DNA of 49,159 nucleotides from Nodosilinea sp. WJT8-NPBG4 (GTDB lineage: Bacteria; Cyanobacteriota; Cyanobacteriia; Phormidesmidales; Phormidesmidaceae). Positions 1 through 8,448 of this stretch are shown here, in pieces. The notes under the pieces are model-generated. The model was not told where the DNA came from and did not search any database. It saw only the letters and a list, made by a program, of their open reading frames with translations. The stretch covers positions 1 to 49,159 of the forward strand of contig JAHHHQ010000001.1 of the NCBI GenBank assembly GCA_019359285.1, read 5' to 3'. A program made the position numbers and the translations under genes. Within the stretch, counting starts at the first letter, position 1, and every line of letters starts with the position of its first letter.

Positions 1-127
1 CAGAAGATTTGGGTCAGATCAAGGCGCGCTAGACTCAAAGACATGGCTGAGGTGCTTAGAATTCAACACTTTGAGCGTAACCCTCAGCCTTTTTCTCAGC
101 ACTCTACCCCTTGTCGAACTCAGGTTT
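1..127 (-). mobile_element. End of an insertion sequence (partial) interrupting tnsB
   Basis: Bases 2-127 are an exact inverted copy of 49034-49159 at the other edge, while the flanks (128 onward and before 49034) are unrelated. That is what a contig looks like when it is bounded on both sides by the same multicopy IS end. Read from the IS tip inward (minus strand) the tip starts AAACCTGAGTTCGAC, and an ATG at 44-42 opens a frame reading MSLSLARLDLTQIF that runs off the window. This could be the transposase N-terminus and is vaguely like IS982-type starts, but the family cannot be confirmed. The opposite strand is also open and gains a stop just past the junction, so the transposase strand is not proven. 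Confidence 0.6.
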
Positions 128-1768
128 GAAAAGTGGAAAGTATATGGCCCAGCTTCTTTAATATCTGCACCTAGAGCTGACAAGGGACAACCCCGCAAGA
201 GTAAAGAATATTGGCATGGACAAGCGGTCAAAATATATAAGGCTGGCAACAAAGGTAAGAATTCTTTGCCGCGGCACAAAGTTGTTGAAAGGATAGAGAC
301 TAGAGCATATGAATTTTCAAAGCTAGAGCTAAAACCAGAAATTTCAGAATTTGAGAAAAAAGGATTAGTAGGAGAAGACTTAGACGAAGAGATTGGTGCT
401 TTAATTCAGAGCCGAGAGAGAGGGGAGGGGTTTCGCTTTTGGAAAGAATATGGCAAACCTCCTAGCAGACGTACCGTAGAACGGTGGCTCAAGCCTTTGG
501 AAGAAGAGAAATATCTTGCCAAGACAAGCCGTAGTCCTGGATGGCATAACTCAAAACTTGTGCTTAGACCAAAAAGTGGTAGAGAACTTGAAATTCAATA
601 TAGCAATCAAGTTTGGCAAGTTGATCATACAAAAGCAGATATACTACTCATCGATAAAGAAGGCGTTGAAATTGGCAGGCCATACTTAACAACGGTAATA
701 GATACGCATTCCAGGTGTATAGTCGGTTTTCGACTAGGATTTAGTGCTCCGAGTGCACAAGTTGTTGCTTTAGCTCTTCGAGATGCATTTCTTCCTAAAA
801 GCTATGGACCCGAGTATCAACTGAGGAGTAAATGGCCATGCTACGGTGTCCCTGCTTATCTGTTTACGGACAACGGAAGTGACTTCAAATCCAATCATGT
901 TACTGAATGGATTGCTGACCAAGTAGGTTTTGAAACGGAATTCAGGTCGAGGCCATCTGAAGGAGGTATTGTCGAAAGACCGTTTAGAACGATGAGTCAG
1001 CTTCTCTCAGATATTGAGGGTTTCGTTGGGGCTAATGTTCTAGAGAGACCGAAAAATGCAGAGACTCGAGCTTGTCTTACTCTCTCAGAACTGGAATGGC
1101 TTTTGGTAGGATATATCGTAGATAACTATAACCAGAAACCAGATTCTAGAACTCAATCAAATCCTTTCGTGGCTACACAAAGCCGTGTTGAGCGATGGCA
1201 GAAGGATCTAATATCTCCTCCTGTACTCATGAAAGAACGTGAGTTAGATATTTGCTTAATGAAAGCTGAGGAAAGAGTAGTCAAAGATAACGGCTACTTG
1301 CGTTTTGCCAATCTTATGTATAAGGGGGAAAACCTAGGCGCCTATAGTGGTCATAAGGTTATTTTACGGTTTGATCCGAGAGACATCACTATGATTATGG
1401 TCTATGACCGAAATGACAACCGCGAAAAGTTTCTTGCTCGAGCTTATGCAATAGGATTGGACGCAGAAAAACTTTCCTTAGAAGATGTCAAGAAGGCTGG
1501 CGATGATTCTAAGAAACGTGGTAAAGGTATCAACAATGTTACTATTTTGGAAGAAGTCGTTCGAAGAAGAGAATTCTTAAATAGCAAAGCAAAGAAGACT
1601 AAGTCAGAAAGAAGAAAACTAGAACAAGAAAAATTTGATATTTTACCTAGTTGGCATGAGGAAGAAAAGCTTAGTGTAGTTGAGTCTCTACCTTTTGAGG
1701 AAGAAAGCTCAGAAGAGCCTATTGAAAAAATTGACTATGATCTAATGCGTCAGGAGCTTGGGATATAA
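71..1768 (+). CDS. tnsB: TnsB transposase of type V-K CAST / Tn7-like family, 5' part lost to an IS
   Basis: DDE-type transposase that cuts and joins transposon ends. TnsB-like sequence starts at base 128 (FEKWKVYGPASLI, then RADKG), in the second helix-turn-helix region. Everything upstream of 128 is IS sequence, so the TTG at 71 is only the first start codon of the residual frame. In this frame the catalytic residues are D185 (WQVDHT), D267 (FTDNGSDF) and E302 (GGIVERPF). The C-terminal region ends in acidic, charged sequence (YDLMRQELGI), like the TnsC-contacting tail of Scytonema ShTnsB. About 95 N-terminal residues of the family are missing, so the gene is probably inactive unless the other half is expressed. 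The tnsC ATG follows the stop directly. The region is AT-richer than the rest of the window and lacks HIP1 sites, which suggests transfer. Confidence 0.85.
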   Translation: MSVTLSLFLSTLPLVELRFEKWKVYGPASLISAPRADKGQPRKSKEYWHGQAVKIYKAGNKGKNSLPRHKVVERIETRAYEFSKLELKPEISEFEKKGLVGEDLDEEIGALIQSRERGEGFRFWKEYGKPPSRRTVERWLKPLEEEKYLAKTSRSPGWHNSKLVLRPKSGRELEIQYSNQVWQVDHTKADILLIDKEGVEIGRPYLTTVIDTHSRCIVGFRLGFSAPSAQVVALALRDAFLPKSYGPEYQLRSKWPCYGVPAYLFTDNGSDFKSNHVTEWIADQVGFETEFRSRPSEGGIVERPFRTMSQLLSDIEGFVGANVLERPKNAETRACLTLSELEWLLVGYIVDNYNQKPDSRTQSNPFVATQSRVERWQKDLISPPVLMKERELDICLMKAEERVVKDNGYLRFANLMYKGENLGAYSGHKVILRFDPRDITMIMVYDRNDNREKFLARAYAIGLDAEKLSLEDVKKAGDDSKKRGKGINNVTILEEVVRRREFLNSKAKKTKSERRKLEQEKFDILPSWHEEEKLSVVESLPFEEESSEEPIEKIDYDLMRQELGI

Positions 1769-2578
1769 ATGCTTTCTGAAGAAAAGCTACAAGCTGAAAT
1801 CAAACGTCTGCGGAACCCTGAGATCTTAAAACTCAAGCAGGTTGAAGATTATTGTACTTGGCTTGACCGTAGACGTAAGCTACGTAAGCCAGGAAGAGTA
1901 GTAGGAGATACAGGGCTAGGTAAAACCTCTGCATCTATTCTTTATGCTTTTCAAAGCAGAGCACCGAAAAGACCTAATAGCCACCCTAAGATTCCTGTTC
2001 TTTACATTGAGCTGACTGGCAGTTCATGCAGCTCTTCTGTCCTTTTCGATCGAATCGCTACAAGTTTAAAACCTAAAGTCATTAGCGGTAGTGTAAATCA
2101 GCAGAGAAAAATTGTTTGGAACTACCTCCAACAGTCTCAGGTTGAAATGCTCATTTTAGATGAGGCTCATAGACTTCAGTTTCAAGCTTTAGACGATATT
2201 CGGGATTTAGAGAAAAATGCTGGAGTCTTGCCCATACTTGTAGGAACAAGCAGCCGACTAGATACGTTGATAAGTAAGAATGAGCAGGTCATCAGCAGAT
2301 TTGCTTGCCATTTTAACTTTGAACGATTAGAAGGTGGGAATTTCAATAAAGCCGTTAGAACGTGGGAAAATGACATACTAAAACTTCCCGAACCTTCTAA
2401 TCTAGACAAAAATCCTCAAGTCTTAACCTTACTTCAAGAAAAGACTCGTGGACAAATTCGGCTGCTAGACCAAATACTTAGAGATGCTGCAGTTTATGCT
2501 TTGGAAAGCGGACAGTCTAAAGTAGATTTAAGAATTCTTAAAGAAGTTGAGGGAGATTACCCGCTGGTAGGAGCTTAG
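1769..2578 (+). CDS. tnsC: TnsC AAA+ ATPase of type V-K CAST-like transposon
   Basis: AAA+ regulator that polymerises on DNA and recruits TnsB to the target. The 269 aa are close to the 276 aa of ShTnsC. Walker A is GDTGLGKT (residues 46-53) and Walker B is LILDEAH (128-134), followed by a VGTSSRLD sensor-like segment and the C-terminal RLLDQILRDAA helix. It lacks the long C-terminal region of canonical Tn7 TnsC, which places it with the short V-K/Tn5053-like (TniB) ATPases. The ATG directly abuts the tnsB stop and tniQ begins 11 nt downstream, so the three genes form one operon. Walker motifs look intact, so this protein could still be made even though tnsB is broken. Confidence 0.9.
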   Translation: MLSEEKLQAEIKRLRNPEILKLKQVEDYCTWLDRRRKLRKPGRVVGDTGLGKTSASILYAFQSRAPKRPNSHPKIPVLYIELTGSSCSSSVLFDRIATSLKPKVISGSVNQQRKIVWNYLQQSQVEMLILDEAHRLQFQALDDIRDLEKNAGVLPILVGTSSRLDTLISKNEQVISRFACHFNFERLEGGNFNKAVRTWENDILKLPEPSNLDKNPQVLTLLQEKTRGQIRLLDQILRDAAVYALESGQSKVDLRILKEVEGDYPLVGA

Positions 2579-2588
2579 TGACATATCG

Positions 2589-3104
2589 ATGAATGAGGAT
2601 TCAAGCCTATATAATTTCGACCCTTGGTGCATTGCTCTTGAACCCTTTGAGGGAGAAAGCATTAGCCATTATCTTGGAAGAGTAGAAAGAGCTAACGAAT
2701 GGACTTCCTATCTAGTAGGTAAAGCAGCCGGGATTGGTTCAGTAATAACACGTTGGAAACGTTTTCACCTAAATCCTTTTCCAACTCCAGATCAGCTAAC
2801 GGCTTTAGCTTCTCTTCTAGAAATTTCTCCGGCCAGGTTGGCTGAAATGGTACCCAAAGCTGGAGAATCCATGAAGCCTAAGCCGATCAGGCTTTGTGGA
2901 GCCTGTTTTGCAGAAGTGCCATGTCACAAGATTGAGTGGCAGTATCAATCCGTTTGGAAGTGCGATCGTCATAATCTCAAACTCCTCTCGAAGTGTCCTA
3001 ACTGCGAGGCTATGTTCAAAATCCCGGCCCTTTGGGAGCATGGAAGATGCAGTCGATGCCATATGCTATTTAAGCAGATGCAGGACTTTCAGAAGGCGGG
3101 ATAA
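2589..3104 (+). CDS. tniQ: TniQ target-selection protein, short V-K type
   Basis: The 171 aa match the short TniQ of type V-K CASTs (ShTniQ is 167 aa) and not the long TnsD/TniQ of I-F systems. Recognisable segments are EGESISHYLGR near residue 19, the RWKRFHLNPFPT block, and two zinc-binding clusters: CGACFAEVPCH with KCDRH, then CPNC with CSRC. TniQ bridges the targeting complex and TnsC. In a complete V-K element the partner is Cas12k with a crRNA; no Cas12k gene is found anywhere in the window. The gene closes the tns operon and is followed 22 nt later by a convergent gene. Confidence 0.9.
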   Translation: MNEDSSLYNFDPWCIALEPFEGESISHYLGRVERANEWTSYLVGKAAGIGSVITRWKRFHLNPFPTPDQLTALASLLEISPARLAEMVPKAGESMKPKPIRLCGACFAEVPCHKIEWQYQSVWKCDRHNLKLLSKCPNCEAMFKIPALWEHGRCSRCHMLFKQMQDFQKAG

Positions 3105-3125
3105 ATCATCAATGACTAATAAGGA

Positions 3126-5417
3126 CTAACTGTGGCACTGAGAGTAAGTTATGACCAGATAAGTATTCTCTGTTATTTTATAAAGATTCAATGAATCCCT
3201 TTGTAGAAAATCCATTCCCTTGTCTAGTAAAACTCTGCACGCTGCTCCAGATTTGTAGGTGATTTCAAGCTCTCGGCGATGGGGAAAGGGAGGAGAGTGG
3301 CGTCGGGTATAAGGCTGCATCTTCAATTGGCAATTGCTTAAATAGTTCTTAAAAGCAGCTTCAACACCTGCACGACGGGTTTTGTCTCTATCGCTATGCT
3401 CGTTATAAGTCTCCTGAATGTGCACTTTTATTTGGAAATCACCTGATACCCCCGATGTCAGAAGTTGAGCTAGCACCGATGCCCCTGTTTTATCCAAATA
3501 TCGATCGCTATACTGAGCACTGCTGATTTCGCCTTTAGCCAGGATTGCCTTAAACCCTAATCGATCTTGGAGTTCTGCCAAATCCAACTGACCCCAGTTA
3601 GTTTCGGGGAAAATAACTTCGGTCTGTGGGTCATCTAGATCTGCAGCAGAGACCTTAGAAGCCTTCTGCTGTAACTCTTTCAAGTTCTGTAAAACGGTTT
3701 CTACGCCTCTCTGGCTGCGGGCCTGGAACCATTCAATCGGTTCGCCCGTTTCAGATAAACGCATCTGGAGGGCAACGCGGTTAGATGACTGGCTGCTAAT
3801 ACAAAGCGTAGGCTGCATACTAGAGTCCTTTTGGCTCAGCACTACTAAGCTCTGGTCAATCCACTGGGATAGCCGCTTTCGTAAAACTCTGACCTCATCA
3901 GCGGGCATTTTCCCTGGTTCTTGTCTCAAGTTTTGTTCAGGGACTTTGCCTACCACTAGATTGAGTTGACTGTTCTGTTTCGCTAGAGATCGCACAAATT
4001 GGGTCAGCAGTCCGAGGGTAAATGGATTTGCAATTTCAGGTAGATACAGAATGGTTTCGGCACGGGCATGGTCACAGTAGCCGGGTAAACGCTCGGCTAT
4101 AGCTGCTAGAGGCATTCGATTCGCATCTGGGGCAAAGGCTTGAAGATCAGGGTCAGGGTTGACCTGTTCTACCAAGAAACGTAAAAACTCAGCAACTGGG
4201 CGACGATCCAACTCGTGGTGAAAAGCCTGATTAGTATAGGTGCGAAGGCAGTCATAGCAGCTGCTGCTGCATCCGCAAGATTCCACCAGCTGATAGGCCC
4301 GTTGAAGAATCTCTTCAAACTGAGCAGCAATTCTCTGGCTGTAGCCAGCTCCCCCTGGTACGTTGTCGTAGATAACGATTTCAGCCACGCCCGAACCCTC
4401 GTTATCCGGAGGTCTGAATAGTCCGTCTAACTCTGCCCTGGGTACGTCGATGACCTGGGTGGCTGCCGCTAACAGGGCGTATGTGAGCGATCGCCAGAAT
4501 CCTGTACCACCTGATGGGGACGTAACGACGGATTCATCGACGTCTGACTGGATCCTGTCTCCAGCATTGAGGTGAATCACATTTTCAAACAAGGGAGGCG
4601 GATTGGTTCTGCGAGTAAATCGGATCTTGAGTAAGTCACTGGAGAACTCATGCCCCAGGTGAACTCGCTGGTACCAGCCCGAACAGATTTTGCCGGTGAC
4701 GGGATGGGTGTGCTCCCGTTCTCCCTTACGACGATTAACGTGGGTTTTGGGCAAGCCGTCACTCAAATCTCTGCCACAACGTTCACAAAGGGCAAATCCT
4801 AAGTTTCTAAAACCCCGACCCCCTTGGTTTGCCAGGAAGAATTCACCTCCACGGCTCAATTTCAGTTCGTAAAGCTCATGGGGAACGATATCGATCTGTT
4901 CCCCCGCTTGGGCCAGAAAGACCTGGGACGTGGGCTGTCGTAGGGGCTTAAGGTAGGGGGTAACCCTTGGCGTCACGCTCCAATCGGTCGTAAATGACTT
5001 GGGTACTTTGTAGAATCGGCTGCTCTGTTCCATGCCCTTGACGGGCTCCTGGCAGGTAGGGCAGGCGTCATGCTGAAACTCTTGCGCTCTAGACTCAAAG
5101 AAGTTGCAGTAGGGGCAAACCCAGTAATACCGACTGTCGAGGTTATCGGGCCGCAGAATGCCAACGCTGGTGTGTACCCGGTCATCCACCACAATATCTT
5201 GGCCAGGGGCGTATTCTGCCAGAGCCATACGCCGATCCCGTTGGAGACGATGTTTTCCTTGGGTAGAGTAAGACTGTCCCCGGCTGTCTTGAGTCAGCAG
5301 TTGAACGACATCGATAGGAAAGCCATAAATGGGCAGAATGCTGGCTTTGGCCAATTCTTCATGCAGTTGTCGCTTTTGAATTTTGCGAAGTTCGTCTTCG
5401 AGGCGATCGCGCTTCAC
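3126..5417 (-). CDS. DUF1998 (helicase C-terminal) protein, N-terminally truncated
   Basis: The C-terminal half of a large DEAD/DEAH helicase of the DUF1998 type. Visible parts are the segment ILPIYGFPIDVVQL near the start, a zinc pair WVCPYC with CPTC, a second pair CERC, and the DUF1998 signature GGAGYS followed by CGCSSSCYDCLRTYTN and HHELDR. About 350 further residues follow, ending with HRRELEITY and LLDKGMDFL, possibly a MIT_C/PLD-like end. The frame stays open upstream of the only plausible start (GTG at 5417) to a stop near 5490, and that stretch reads like the interior of the same protein (DILGETKSKTRRALE). The helicase motor has therefore been deleted. Such proteins occur in defence islands (DISARM DrmA/B, MrfA-like). 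Probably a remnant. Confidence 0.7.
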   Translation of the reverse strand: MKRDRLEDELRKIQKRQLHEELAKASILPIYGFPIDVVQLLTQDSRGQSYSTQGKHRLQRDRRMALAEYAPGQDIVVDDRVHTSVGILRPDNLDSRYYWVCPYCNFFESRAQEFQHDACPTCQEPVKGMEQSSRFYKVPKSFTTDWSVTPRVTPYLKPLRQPTSQVFLAQAGEQIDIVPHELYELKLSRGGEFFLANQGGRGFRNLGFALCERCGRDLSDGLPKTHVNRRKGEREHTHPVTGKICSGWYQRVHLGHEFSSDLLKIRFTRRTNPPPLFENVIHLNAGDRIQSDVDESVVTSPSGGTGFWRSLTYALLAAATQVIDVPRAELDGLFRPPDNEGSGVAEIVIYDNVPGGAGYSQRIAAQFEEILQRAYQLVESCGCSSSCYDCLRTYTNQAFHHELDRRPVAEFLRFLVEQVNPDPDLQAFAPDANRMPLAAIAERLPGYCDHARAETILYLPEIANPFTLGLLTQFVRSLAKQNSQLNLVVGKVPEQNLRQEPGKMPADEVRVLRKRLSQWIDQSLVVLSQKDSSMQPTLCISSQSSNRVALQMRLSETGEPIEWFQARSQRGVETVLQNLKELQQKASKVSAADLDDPQTEVIFPETNWGQLDLAELQDRLGFKAILAKGEISSAQYSDRYLDKTGASVLAQLLTSGVSGDFQIKVHIQETYNEHSDRDKTRRAGVEAAFKNYLSNCQLKMQPYTRRHSPPFPHRRELEITYKSGAACRVLLDKGMDFLQRDSLNLYKITENTYLVITYSQCHS

Positions 5418-5525
5418 CTCTAATGCCCGACGCGTTTTAGATTTGGTTTCCCCAAGGATGTCGGTTTTAGGGCCGCACTGCTTGAATGATTTTCTTTATT
5501 GCTATATAAAACCAGTTTTTATAGA

Positions 5526-5570
5526 AAAGCCTTGACTGCTTTCCGTGCTAACTACTATATGAATCCTCAA
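5526..5570 (+). promoter_or_regulatory. Putative sigma70-type promoter of the 677-aa recombinase gene
   Basis: TTGACT at 5532-5537 and TATATG at 5556-5561 are separated by 18 bp, about 20 bp before the ATG at 5581. It lies in a very AT-rich junction just beyond the truncated helicase gene. Identified by eye only. Confidence 0.4.
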
Positions 5571-5580
5571 TTTTCTTGTC

Positions 5581-7614
5581 ATGCAAACTATCTTAGGCAC
5601 CATCAATTATTATAAAAGTGAACTTGGGCCTTCGCAGAGTGCGGCCTACAATCAGTTTGAGTCAGCTCTCAGGCACTTTTTAATGCCTGGATGGGGTTTT
5701 CCAAGGCCGCCTAAGCGCTCTACACAAGCAGACTTAGACAATGCTAACTATGCGTTAGGTCAGCTTCCCATTGAGAAACTCTATGATTGGGAGATTGCTC
5801 TAGAAAAAGGCTTTGATTTAGCTGGAAAGGATGATCGCCAGCGCTCCGTGCCACGTTCCCATATTCGCAAGCACTATAAGTGGTGTATTGACAAGGGTAT
5901 TTTAGTCGACCCAACGTGCCATGAGATGACACCGAAAGTCTCTCCACCTTCCTTTGTCGGGAGAGGTAATAGGCCCAATACGCGCCGCAACAAGGTTGAC
6001 ATGACCCCTTACAGCTTGAAGGACGACCAAATTTCTGAACCTTTACAGCAGGAAATTGATGGGTTTAGGAAGTTCTCGATTGAGCCGTTTTATAAGAAAC
6101 GAATTAAGAAGTCAATTCGTGAAACAACTGCAGAGGATCACTTCAGAACTCATAGAGAAATGTTGGGTTGGCTTCATAATCACTGTAATGTTCCCTTAGA
6201 TGAGTTGAGCTTTTCCTCGATTATCCGCCCAACTAGTTTGACAGATCGAGCAGATGCTGAAGCGGCCGCCGAGGAATTTAGAGGATTTATGTATGAGTTT
6301 GCTAAGTTTCTTCAGCGGCGAGGATGCTACTCAGGCTCTATAGCTAGAAAGTTGGGAATAATAACACAGCTTGTTCAATTCCAATATTTAGGTCAGTACC
6401 ACCATCCTCATGGGAATGATATTCCCGTCATGAAAGTAGTGAGAGAGCTATTAATCTATTATGAGGACTGTGCCGATAATGAGCTAGATCCACTATTGAT
6501 CGAACTTAAATGGCTGGACTTAAAGGAAGTGATTCAGAAAGTCACGTTACCTGCCTTTAAATTTACAGAATCTAAAACAAAAGATAAAGCAAATCGTCCT
6601 ATAACGGCTATTGCAAATAGTTTTCAAGATGCTCTTCTCTGGTCTAAATCTTCGCTCATGGCACCCCGACGACCAGGGGAATGGCGCGGTTGTAAGATGG
6701 CAATGTCATGTGACTTAAGCGGAAAGCCTAAGGATCTTTTAGCTGGTGAATGGATTTGGCCCCTCCCTACAAACCGTCTTGATGAGGAAGAAGTCAAGTA
6801 CGGCTACTTGACCCGTCAGTACGTTTATCTGGATCCAGAAACACAGGAAAAATTTGGTGCCTATCTAGGTAGTAAACCGCCCTCAGACCGTTATTTAAAG
6901 CGCGTTCCGCTTTGGTTCAAGGATACTCCGCCTCAGGCTGCCAAGAGTGGAGACTCCCATGGCCATCAGCAGGTGTTGATTATGGATCGGAGAGTGTACC
7001 GAGATAAGCACATTTATGACTTTCTAGAAGCCTATATCATGGGCTATTGGCGAGATAAATATGGTAATTGGATCAGCCTTGGGAAAAGTCTTGAAGCTCC
7101 CAACTCCAGCTTTCATTTTTATGAACTGCGATCTTCTATCGCAGCTAATACCACTGTGTATGAGGATAATGGTCTTATAATTCAGCCCTCCGTGTGGTTG
7201 TATGTAGGGGCCAGAAAGGGAAACCAGCATCGCTGTGGAGACTTTGGTGGGAAAATTGCTCGCATAGCTTACAAACTAACGGGCCAATTCTTAACGCCTC
7301 ATCTTATGCGCTCAGTTTATGCTGTGCACCTTCTAGAGACAGTCAAAGATAGAGCTACTCTCATTTCATTGGCAGAGGCTATGGGGCATAAAATAGAGAC
7401 GCTAGAGCGGATTTATGACAAGCGGCGCCCCTACCAGAAAACTCGGCTAAGCGAAATCGAGATCTCCCAACAGCTTGATCGAATATGTGCTGGGCTGCCC
7501 GTCAGCGTCAATACACCTTTTAAGGATTCGGGGGTCAATGTGGATTTGCTGAAGGCAGCGATCAATCAGCTCTCCCCACGTGAGCAGAATGCGCTGAAGC
7601 AATTTTTGGTGTAG
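5581..7614 (+). CDS. Large tyrosine-recombinase-like protein (677 aa)
   Basis: The C-terminal part shows the tyrosine recombinase layout: a candidate first arginine in APRRPGEWR (R363/R364), HxxR as H574-L-M-R577, then GH (H603) and a candidate nucleophile Y612 in LERIYDK. The roughly 350 residues before this have no domain I recognise. At 677 aa it is about twice the size of XerC/D-type integrases. The next gene is a second, small recombinase in the same orientation 113 nt downstream, so the two may work as a pair, as in other multi-recombinase mobile elements. Base composition is AT-richer than the core genes. A DNA strand-exchange role is inferred from the four motif positions only. Confidence 0.6.
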   Translation: MQTILGTINYYKSELGPSQSAAYNQFESALRHFLMPGWGFPRPPKRSTQADLDNANYALGQLPIEKLYDWEIALEKGFDLAGKDDRQRSVPRSHIRKHYKWCIDKGILVDPTCHEMTPKVSPPSFVGRGNRPNTRRNKVDMTPYSLKDDQISEPLQQEIDGFRKFSIEPFYKKRIKKSIRETTAEDHFRTHREMLGWLHNHCNVPLDELSFSSIIRPTSLTDRADAEAAAEEFRGFMYEFAKFLQRRGCYSGSIARKLGIITQLVQFQYLGQYHHPHGNDIPVMKVVRELLIYYEDCADNELDPLLIELKWLDLKEVIQKVTLPAFKFTESKTKDKANRPITAIANSFQDALLWSKSSLMAPRRPGEWRGCKMAMSCDLSGKPKDLLAGEWIWPLPTNRLDEEEVKYGYLTRQYVYLDPETQEKFGAYLGSKPPSDRYLKRVPLWFKDTPPQAAKSGDSHGHQQVLIMDRRVYRDKHIYDFLEAYIMGYWRDKYGNWISLGKSLEAPNSSFHFYELRSSIAANTTVYEDNGLIIQPSVWLYVGARKGNQHRCGDFGGKIARIAYKLTGQFLTPHLMRSVYAVHLLETVKDRATLISLAEAMGHKIETLERIYDKRRPYQKTRLSEIEISQQLDRICAGLPVSVNTPFKDSGVNVDLLKAAINQLSPREQNALKQFLV

Positions 7615-7660
7615 CGCATTCTGCTTGCAGGTAAACCTGTATAAGCTTCCTTACCAAACA

Positions 7661-7686
7661 TTGCCGAAAAAGACTATTTTCGGCAA
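7661..7686. repeat. Inverted repeat between the two recombinase genes
   Basis: Two perfect 10-bp arms, TTGCCGAAAA (7661-7670) and TTTTCGGCAA (7677-7686), face each other across 6 bp. The symmetry extends outward (AAC-n ... n-GTT) to 13 of 14 positions. The half-site TTTTCGGCAA with GTT occurs again near 7755-7767. Two inverted half-sites across a 6-bp spacer is the geometry of a tyrosine-recombinase crossover site. No T-run follows the arms, so it is a poor terminator. Confidence 0.5.
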
Positions 7687-7727
7687 CGTTGGGTAAATGG
7701 ATGAACGGCGTTTCAATCATTAGAGCT

Positions 7728-8357
7728 ATGACAGACAAGCACACCCAATCATCATTTTCGGCAAAGTTGAAAGTTCCCTCATCTGGACCACCGCAGAAAC
7801 CCAAAAACGAAGCGGTCAGATCGAGAGAGTACCTGACCACTGACGAGGTCGAGGCTTTGACACAGGCTGCCAAAAAATTAGGCCGGCATGGTCATCGAGA
7901 TTCGACCATGATTATGTTGATGTATCGACATGGGTTGAGGGTGGCGGAAGCGATCGCCCTCCGTTGGGACCAGGTTGATCTGAAGCAGGGTATTCTCCAT
8001 GTTAGTCGCCGAAAGAAGGGAACACCGGCGACCCATCCACTGAGGGGGCCAGAGTTGAGGGCGCTACGTCAGATTCAGCGGCAGTACCCCAATGCACCCT
8101 ATCTCTTTGTCTCTGAGCGAAAGGGTCCGCTCACTGAGCGCTCAGTTCACAATATTATCCAGCGAGCTGGACAAGAGGCAGCACTGCCGTTTCCAGTACA
8201 TCCTCACCAACTGCGTCATGCTTGCGGCTACTACCTAGCATCCAAGGGCCATGATACGCGCGCTATTCAAGCTTACTTAGGCCACCGTAATATTCAGCAC
8301 ACGGTGAAGTACACGGAGCTATCTCCCAATAGGTTCAAGGACTTTTGGCAGGATTAG
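7728..8357 (+). CDS. Small tyrosine-type recombinase/integrase
   Basis: A 209-aa site-specific recombinase with the complete catalytic set: R71 (HGLRVAEA), H160-Q-L-R163 (HPHQLRHACGYYLA), H186 (YLGHRN) and the nucleophile Y195 (VKYTE). It lacks an N-terminal core-binding (SAM-like) domain, a feature of the small FimB/FimE-like cyanobacterial integrases that match it in length. The ATG at 7728 is preferred; an upstream in-frame ATG (7701) and TTG (7689) exist but would run into the inverted repeat. It ends about 90 bp before the distal end of CRISPR array 1. Confidence 0.85.
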   Translation: MTDKHTQSSFSAKLKVPSSGPPQKPKNEAVRSREYLTTDEVEALTQAAKKLGRHGHRDSTMIMLMYRHGLRVAEAIALRWDQVDLKQGILHVSRRKKGTPATHPLRGPELRALRQIQRQYPNAPYLFVSERKGPLTERSVHNIIQRAGQEAALPFPVHPHQLRHACGYYLASKGHDTRAIQAYLGHRNIQHTVKYTELSPNRFKDFWQD

Positions 8358-8448
8358 ACTATTTGGTGCTTTGACGGATTTGTGACTAACAAAGCAGGGT
8401 TAGAAACTGCACAGCCCCAGTTGTACCCACCCGTACCCGCTTGTCCAA

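Noticed and set aside
7661..7686. Inverted repeat as a transcription terminator
   Set aside because: No T-run follows in either direction; a recombinase or regulator site is more likely.
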